From positions 5,878,501 through 5,942,500 of the forward strand of contig NC_087158.1 in assembly GCF_035594125.1 (NCBI RefSeq): a DNA stretch of 64,000 nucleotides, in the 5' to 3' direction. The translations under genes and the position numbers were made by a program. Origin of the DNA: Scylla paramamosain (taxonomy: Eukaryota; Arthropoda; Malacostraca; Decapoda; Portunidae). Under the pieces are notes generated by a model that made no database searches, was not told the origin of the DNA, and saw only the letters and a program-made list of their open reading frames with translations. Positions 57,120 through 64,000 of the stretch are shown here, one piece after another (the first letter of the stretch is position 1; each line of letters starts with the position of its first letter).

Positions 57120-57686
57120 GATGAAACTCATGAATAACACTTTTAATTGAGAAACAGAATTACCTTACAAAATGTGTGTATTTTGAGTGTTTTTCACATT
57201 CTTAGTTACGAAAATCCCAAATTACATGCGAAACTCGCATGTAATTTCCCACTTTATGTGGGAAATAAATGACATTACAAAAAAAAAGTGTCTTTTGAGT
57301 GTTTTTGAGCGTTATATGCAACAAAGCACTAAAAAGCTGAACAATCACATTACATTGGAATAAAACTAAATTTTACGGAGAATAAAAAAAAGAACAAGCT
57401 TACCAAATGAGTGAATTTTGGGTGTTTTCACAATCTTAGTTACCAAAACCTCAAATTGCATGCGAAATATTGTGGGATAAAAATGTGGGAAAAAATTACA
57501 TTAACATAAAAAAGTTTTTTCGAGTGTTTTTGAGCGTGTTAGGAAATAAAGCACTAAAAAGCAGGGCAATCACATTACATATGGATAAAACCAATTTTTA
57601 CCAAGAATATCCCTTTAAGATTTTTTTAACTCCTTACATACAAAAACGCTAAAACGCATGCAAAACACCCTTTATGGAGAAACAGA
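57120..57686 (+). repeat. Tail end of a HOR super-unit
   Basis: Nearly identical to 13085-13650 and 26596-27161, including the short inverted repeat CATGCGAAACTCGCATG. Confidence 0.88.
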
Positions 57687-60600
57687 ATAACATTACCAAA
57701 AACACGTAATTTGAGTGTTTTTGTTCATGTTACCTATAAAAACACTTATAAACATGTTTGGGAAACGAAAAAAAACATTAGGAGAAATGTGTAATGTGAG
57801 TGTTTTTAAGTTTCTTAAGTACCAAAAAGCTAAAAGCCACAAATAACACTCTTATAGAGATAAATAAATAAATAAATAAATAAATAAAAAAATAGCATTT
57901 TTTTTTATCATTCATATTCATAGGTACTGAGATGCTGAAAGTCTGGCAAAATTCAGGGAAATTATGTGGAAAAAACAACATTATCAAAAAAGTTAATTTT
58001 TAGCTTATTTTCAGACTGTTATGTACGAAACCCTAAACTGCATCCAAAGCCACCTATATGGGGAAATTACACGACTGTACCAGAAACCTCTCTTTTGAGT
58101 TTTTTTTTCTTTTTTAGCATGTTTGGCATCAAAAGTATAAATAATATGGAAGTCACTCAATATAGGAATGCAAAACAAAATTACTGAAAACGTGTCTTTT
58201 CGTTGTTTTACGTAGAAAAACGCTAAAACGGATGCAAACCAACCAATATGAAGAAATACAATAATGTTACCAAAAAGGTATATTTTGAGTGTTTTTTGAG
58301 CCTGTTCACCACAAAAAACGCAAAAATGGATGCAAAGCACTCTATATTGGGAAACAAAAGGACATTACGAGAAACGTGTATAATGAGTGTTTTATGGTTT
58401 CACAAGAAGAACAAGGCAAAAAACGCAAAAAATATATGGATAACTTTTCTTAGATACCAAAATGCTGAAACTCATGAATAACACTCTTAATTGAGAAACA
58501 GAACAACCTTACTAAATGCGTGTATTTTGAGAGCTTTTCACATTCTTAGTTACCAAAACCCCAAATTGCATGTGAAACCAGATTTATGTGGGAAAAAATG
58601 ACATTCCCAGAAAAGTGTCTTCTGAGTGTTTTTGAGCGTGATAGGATATAAAGCACTAAAAAGCAGGGGAATCACATTAAATTCGAATAAAACCAATTTT
58701 TACCAAGAACTTGCCTTTAAGTGTTTTTGAGCTCCTTATATACCAAAACGCTAAAACGCATGCAAAACATACTTTATGGAGAAACAGAATAACATTACCA
58801 AAAACATGTATTTTGAGTGTTTTTGATCATGTTACCAATAAAACGCTTAAAAACATGCTAAGAACCCTATTTGTGGAAAACGAAAAGACATTACGAGAAA
58901 CGTGTATTATGAGTGTTTTTAAATTCATTAAGTACCAAAAAGCTAAAAGCCACAAATAACTCTATTAAGAAAAAAAATAAATAAATAAATAAAAAAATAA
59001 GAATATTTTTTTCTTTCTTGTTCTTCTTCACAGGTACCGAGATGCCAAAATTCGGGCAAAATTCATGAAATTTTGTGAAATAAGAACATTATCAAAAAAG
59101 TTAATTATAGCTTTTTTTTTCGACTGTTATGTAGCAAACCCTAAAGTGCATGCAAAACCACCTATATGGGGAAATCAAACGTCTTTGCCAGAAAACTGTC
59201 TTATGAGTGTTTTTCAGCATGTTAGGCACCAAAACGATAAATAACATGGAAGTCATTCTATATGGGAATCCAAAACAAAATTACTGAAAACGTGTATTTT
59301 CGGTGTTTTACGTAGAAAAACGGTAAACGGATGCAAACCAACCGATATGAAAAAAAGAAAAGAATAACATTACCAAAAAGGTATATTTTGAGTGTTTTTG
59401 AGCTTGTTACCTACAAAAAAGGTGAAAATGGATGCAAAGCACTTCCTATTGGGAAACAAAAGGACATTATGAGAAACGTGTATAATGAGTGTCTTATTAT
59501 TTTTCGAGCAAAAGACTTGTGGTTCACAAGAACCACAAAGCAAAAAACGCAAAAACTCGTGTATATAAAGAAGTTGATTAGATACCAAAATGCTGAAACT
59601 CATGAATAACAATCTTAATTGAGAAACAGAACAACCTTACCAAAAGCGTATATTTTCAGTGTTTTTCACATTATTAGCAAAATCCCAAAAAGCATGCGAA
59701 ACTAGCTTTATGTGGGAGAAAAATAACATTACCAGAAGTGTCTTTTGAGTGTTTTTGAGCGTGTTAGGCAATAGAGCACTAAAAAGCAGGGCAATCACAT
59801 TACATGGGAATAAAACTAACTTTGACCAAGAACTTGTTATTATGTGTTTTTGAGCTCTTTACATACCAAAAAGCTTAAACGCATGCAAAACACTCCTTTA
59901 TGGAGAAGCAGAAAAACATTACAAAAAATATGTGTTTTAAGTGTTTTTGATCATGTTACCTATAAAAACGCTTAAATACATGCAAAGAACCCTATCATTG
60001 GGAAACGAAAGGACATTACGAGAAACGTGTATTATGACTGTTTTTAAGTTCCTTAAGTACCAAAACGTTAAAACCCACAAATAACACTCTTTAAAGAGAA
60101 AAAATATATATATAAATAAATAAAAAAAATAGCTTTTTTTTTATTGATTTTCATAAGTACCGAGATGCCAAAATTCTGCCAAAATTCAGAGAATTTATGT
60201 GGAAAAAAGAACATTATCAAAAAAGTTAATTATAGCGTTTTTTTTCGGATTGTTATTTACCAAACCCTAAAGTGCATGCAAAGCCACCTATATGAGGAAA
60301 TTAAACGACTTCATCAGAAACCTGTCTTTTCAGTGTTTTTCAGCATGTTAGGCATCAAACCGATAAATAATAAGGAAGTTAGTCAATAACAAAATGACTG
60401 AAAACGTATCATTGCAGTGTTTTACGTAGAAAAAACGCTAAAACGGAGGCAAAGCAACGAATATGAAGAAATAGAATAACATTACCAAAAAGTGTTTTTG
60501 AGCTTTTTACTTACAAAACACGCGAAAAAGGATGTAAAAGCACTCTATATTGGAAAGGAAAAGGACATTTAGAGAAACGTGTATAATGATTGTTTTATAG

Positions 60601-63600
60601 TTTCACACGAACCACAAGGCAAAAAACGCAAAAACTCGTGTATATAGAGATGTTTCTTACATACGAAAATGCTGAAAGGCAGGAATAACACTTTTAATTG
60701 AGAAACAGAACTACCTTACCAAATGTGTGTATTTTGAGTGTTTTTCACATTTTTAGTTACAACAATCCGAAAATACATGCAAAACTAGCTTTATGTGGGG
60801 AAAAAAAAAAGATATTACCAGAAAAGTGTCTTTTGAGTGTATTTGAGTGTATATGCAACAAAGCACTAAAAAGCAGAACAATCACATTACATGGGAATAA
60901 AACCAACTTTTACGAAGAACTTGCCTTTAAATGTTTTTTTTTAACTCCTTACATACCAAAACGTTAAAACGCATGCAAAACACCCTTTATGGAGAAACAG
61001 AGTAACATTACCAAAAAACATGCATTTTCTGTGTTTTTGATCATGTTATTTATAAAAACGCTTAAATACATGCAAAGAACCTTATGTTTGGGAAATGGAA
61101 GGACATTATGAGAAACGTGTATTATGAGTGTTTTTAAGTTCCTTAAGTACCAAAAAAGCTACAACCCACAAATAACACTCTTTATAGAGAAAAAAAATAA
61201 TTTTTTTTTTTTTTTTTTTCATCTTCATAGGTTCTAAGATGTCAAAATTCTGTCGATATTCTTTGGGAATCGAAAACAAAATTACTGAAAACGTGTCTTT
61301 TCGGTGTTTTACGTAGAAAAAAAAAGTGTTTTTGAGCTTGTTACCTACAAAAAACGCGAAAAATAGATGCAAAGCACTTCCTATTGGGAAAGAAAAGGAC
61401 ATTACGAGAAACGTGTATAATGAGAGTCTTATTATTTTCGGGTAAAAGAACTTGTGGTTCACATGAACCACAAGGCAAAAAACTAAAAAACTCGTGTATA
61501 TAAAGAAGTTTCTTAGATACCAAAATGCTGAAACTCATGAATAACAATCTTAATTGAGAAACAGAACAACATTTCCAAATGCGTGTATTTTGAGTGTTTT
61601 TTTTCACATTCTTAGCAAAACCCCAATTAGCATGCGAAACTAGCTTTATATGGGAAAAAAAAAATGACATTAACAGAAGTGTGTTTTGAGTGTTTTTGAT
61701 CCTGTTAGGCAATAAAGCACTAAAAAGCAGGGCAATCATATTACATGGGAATAAAACCAACTTTTACCAAGAACTTGCCTTGAAGTGTTTTTCAGCTCCT
61801 TACATACCAAATCGCTAAAACGCATGCAAAACACTCCTTTATGGAGAACCAGAATAACATTACCAAAAACAAGTGTTTTTGAGTGTTTTTTTTTTATCAT
61901 GTTGCCTATAAAAACGCTTAAATACATGCAAAGATCCCTATATTTGGGAAACGAAAGAACATTACGAGAAATGTGTATTATGAATGTTTTTAAGTTAAGT
62001 ACCAAAACGTTAAAACCTACAAATAACACTTTATAGAGAAAAAAATAAAATAAATAATAAAAAAAGCATTATTTTTTTGTTATTGATGTTCATAGGTACC
62101 AAGATGCCAAAATTCTGCCAAAATTCAGGGAAATTATGTGGAAAAAAGAACATTATCGAAAAAGTTAATTTTACCTTTTTTTCGGAGTTATGTACCAAAC
62201 CATAAAGTGTATGCAAAGCCACCTATTTGGGAAAATTTAAGGACTTTACAAGAAACCTGTTTTTTTCAGTGTTTTTCCGCATGTTAGGCACCAAAACGAT
62301 AGATAATATGAAAGTCACTCTACATGGAAATCCAAAACAAAATTACTAAAAACGTGACTTTTAAAAGATTTACGTAGAAAAACGCTAAAACGGATGCAAA
62401 CCAACCAATATGAAAAAAATAGAATAACATTACCAGAAAAGTATATTTTGTGTGTTTTTGAGCTTGTTACATAAAAAAAAAACGTAAAAAAGGATGCAAA
62501 GCACTGTATATTAGGAAAAAAGACATAACGAGAAACGTGTATAATGAGTATTTTATAGTTTCACCAGAATCACAAGGCAAAAAACGCAAAAACTCGTCTG
62601 TGTGGAGGTTTCTAAGATACCAAAATGCTGAAACTCATGAATAACACTATTAATCAAGAAACAGAGCAACCTTACTAAATGCGTGTATTTTGAGTGATTT
62701 TTTACATTCTTAGTTACCAAAACCCCAAATTCCATGCGAAACTAGCTTTATGTGGGAAAAAAAAAATGACATTACCAGAAAAGTATCTTTGAGTGTTTTG
62801 ACCGTGTTAGGCAATAAAGCACTAAAAAGCAGGGCAATCACATTACATGGGAATAAAAACAACTTTTACGAAGAACTTGCCTTTTACTGTTTTTTGACAC
62901 GCATTTACAAAGGTTGTTCTGTTTCTCAATTAAGAGTGTTATTCATGAGTTTCAGCATTTTGGTATCTAGGAAACCTCCATATACACGAGATTTTTCGTT
63001 TTTTGCCTTGTTTTTTTTTTTTTTTCAACTATAAAACATTCATTATACATTTTTCTCGCAAAGTCTCTTTGTTTCTCAATATAGAGTGCTTTGTATCAAT
63101 TTTTGCGTTTTTTTGTAGGTAACAAGCTCAAAAAAACTCAAAATATACATTTTTGGTAATGTTTTTTTCCTTCTTGATATTGGTTGTTTTGCATCAGTTT
63201 TAGCGTTTTTCTACGTAAAACACTGAGAAGACACGTTTTCAGTAATTTTCTTTTGGATTCCCACATAGAGTAAATTTTATTTATCATTTTGGTGCCTAAC
63301 ATGCTGAAAAACACTCAAAAGACAGATTTCTGGTAAGGTTTTTAATTTTCTCATATGCGAGGCCTTGCATGTCTTTTGAGTGTTTTTGAGCGTGTTACGC
63401 AATAAAGGAGGGGCAATCACATTACATGGGAATAAAACCAAATTTTACCAAAAACTTGCCTTTAAGTGTTTTTGAGCTCCTTACATACCAAAACGCTAAA
63501 ACGTATGCAAAATACATTTTATGGAAAAAAAGAATAATATTACCAAATACATGTATTTTTAGTGTTTTTGATCATGTTATCTATAAAAACGCTTAAATAC

Positions 63601-64000
63601 ATGCAAAGAACGTTATGTTTGGGAAACGAAAGGATATTACGAGAAACGTGTATTATGAGTGTTTTTTAAGTTCCTTCAGTACCTAAAAGCTAAAACCCAC
63701 AAATAACACTCTTTATTTAGTAAAGAAATAATAAATAAAAAAATTAAAAAATGGGAATTTTTTTTTTGTTATTCATCGTAATAGGTACCGAGATGCCAAA
63801 ATTCTGCCAAAATTCAGGGAATTTATGTGGAAAAAAGAACATTACCAAAAAAGTTAATTATAGCTTTTTTTTCGGATTGTTATGTACTAAACCCTAAAGT
63901 ACATGCAAAGCCACCTATATAGGGAAGTTAAACGACTTTACCAGAAACCTGTCTTTCCAGTGTTTTTCAGCATGTTAGGTACCAAAACGATAAATAATAT
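57687..64000 (+). repeat. Satellite super-unit (HOR) copy 4, runs off the window
   Basis: Nearly identical to the first 6,314 bp of copy 1, with no net length change: window end 64000 corresponds to 6314. It shares the A run that copies 1 and 2 have in place of ~60 bp kept in copy 3, so it belongs with copies 1 and 2 although the Polinton block separates them. No gene is seen. Confidence 0.93.
62897..63371 (-). repeat. Inverted satellite block in HOR copy 4
   Basis: Same block and breakpoints as in copies 1 and 2 (475 bp). Confidence 0.85.

Overview
The window looks like a piece of an animal (metazoan) nuclear genome, most likely an invertebrate and perhaps an arthropod; the species cannot be read from the sequence. 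It consists of two things: a very large, AT-rich, hierarchical satellite array, and one complete 15.6-kb Polinton/Maverick element (a virus-like, self-synthesising DNA transposon) inserted into it. There are no convincing host genes and no rRNA, tRNA or CRISPR signals.

Satellite (1-38080 and 53657-64000). The basic unit is a diverged monomer of roughly 95 bp with a recognisable core (ACATTACCAAAAACGTGT, then GAGTGTTTTTGAGC, a TACCAAAACGC box and GCATGCAAA). About eleven monomers plus an A/T microsatellite and a CTTCATAGGTACCGAGATG box form a block of about 1.1 kb. About twelve such blocks form a super-unit of about 13.5 kb: copy 1 at 1-13650, copy 2 at 13651-27161, a truncated and more distinct copy 3 at 27162-32557, and copy 4 from 57687 to the window end. 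Each copy carries a short segment in inverted orientation at the same phase. From 32558 to 56456 the array is older, without the higher-order structure, and from 37197 it lies in reverse orientation.

Polinton (38081-53656). Its limits are exact: it begins AGTAGTTGGGAAATTGCC, ends with the reverse complement, and is flanked on both sides by the 6-bp duplication CCCATA. The terminal inverted repeats are about 1.1 kb long, carry different internal indels, and hold palindromes near their tips. All genes are on the minus strand. In transcription order they are: penton-like minor capsid protein; protein-primed family B DNA polymerase with a spliced, zinc-finger-like 5' end; FtsK/HerA-type packaging ATPase; DDE integrase with a C-terminal chromodomain; two small conserved proteins, the second broken by a stop; a macro-domain-like protein; a small basic pX/pVI-like protein; double jelly-roll major capsid protein; adenain-like protease; and a two-exon acidic protein. 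Polymerase, integrase and inverted repeats serve replication and insertion; the two capsid proteins, the ATPase and the protease are the virion-forming set.

State of the element. The exact target duplication and long readable frames suggest a fairly recent insertion, but the polymerase has two frameshifts, one small gene has an in-frame stop, and the polymerase tail has decayed into tandem duplications. As assembled it is probably not autonomous. The most notable points are the complete element in deep satellite DNA with a chromodomain integrase, the macro-domain cargo, the run of phase-1 introns at the polymerase 5' end, and the three-tier satellite.
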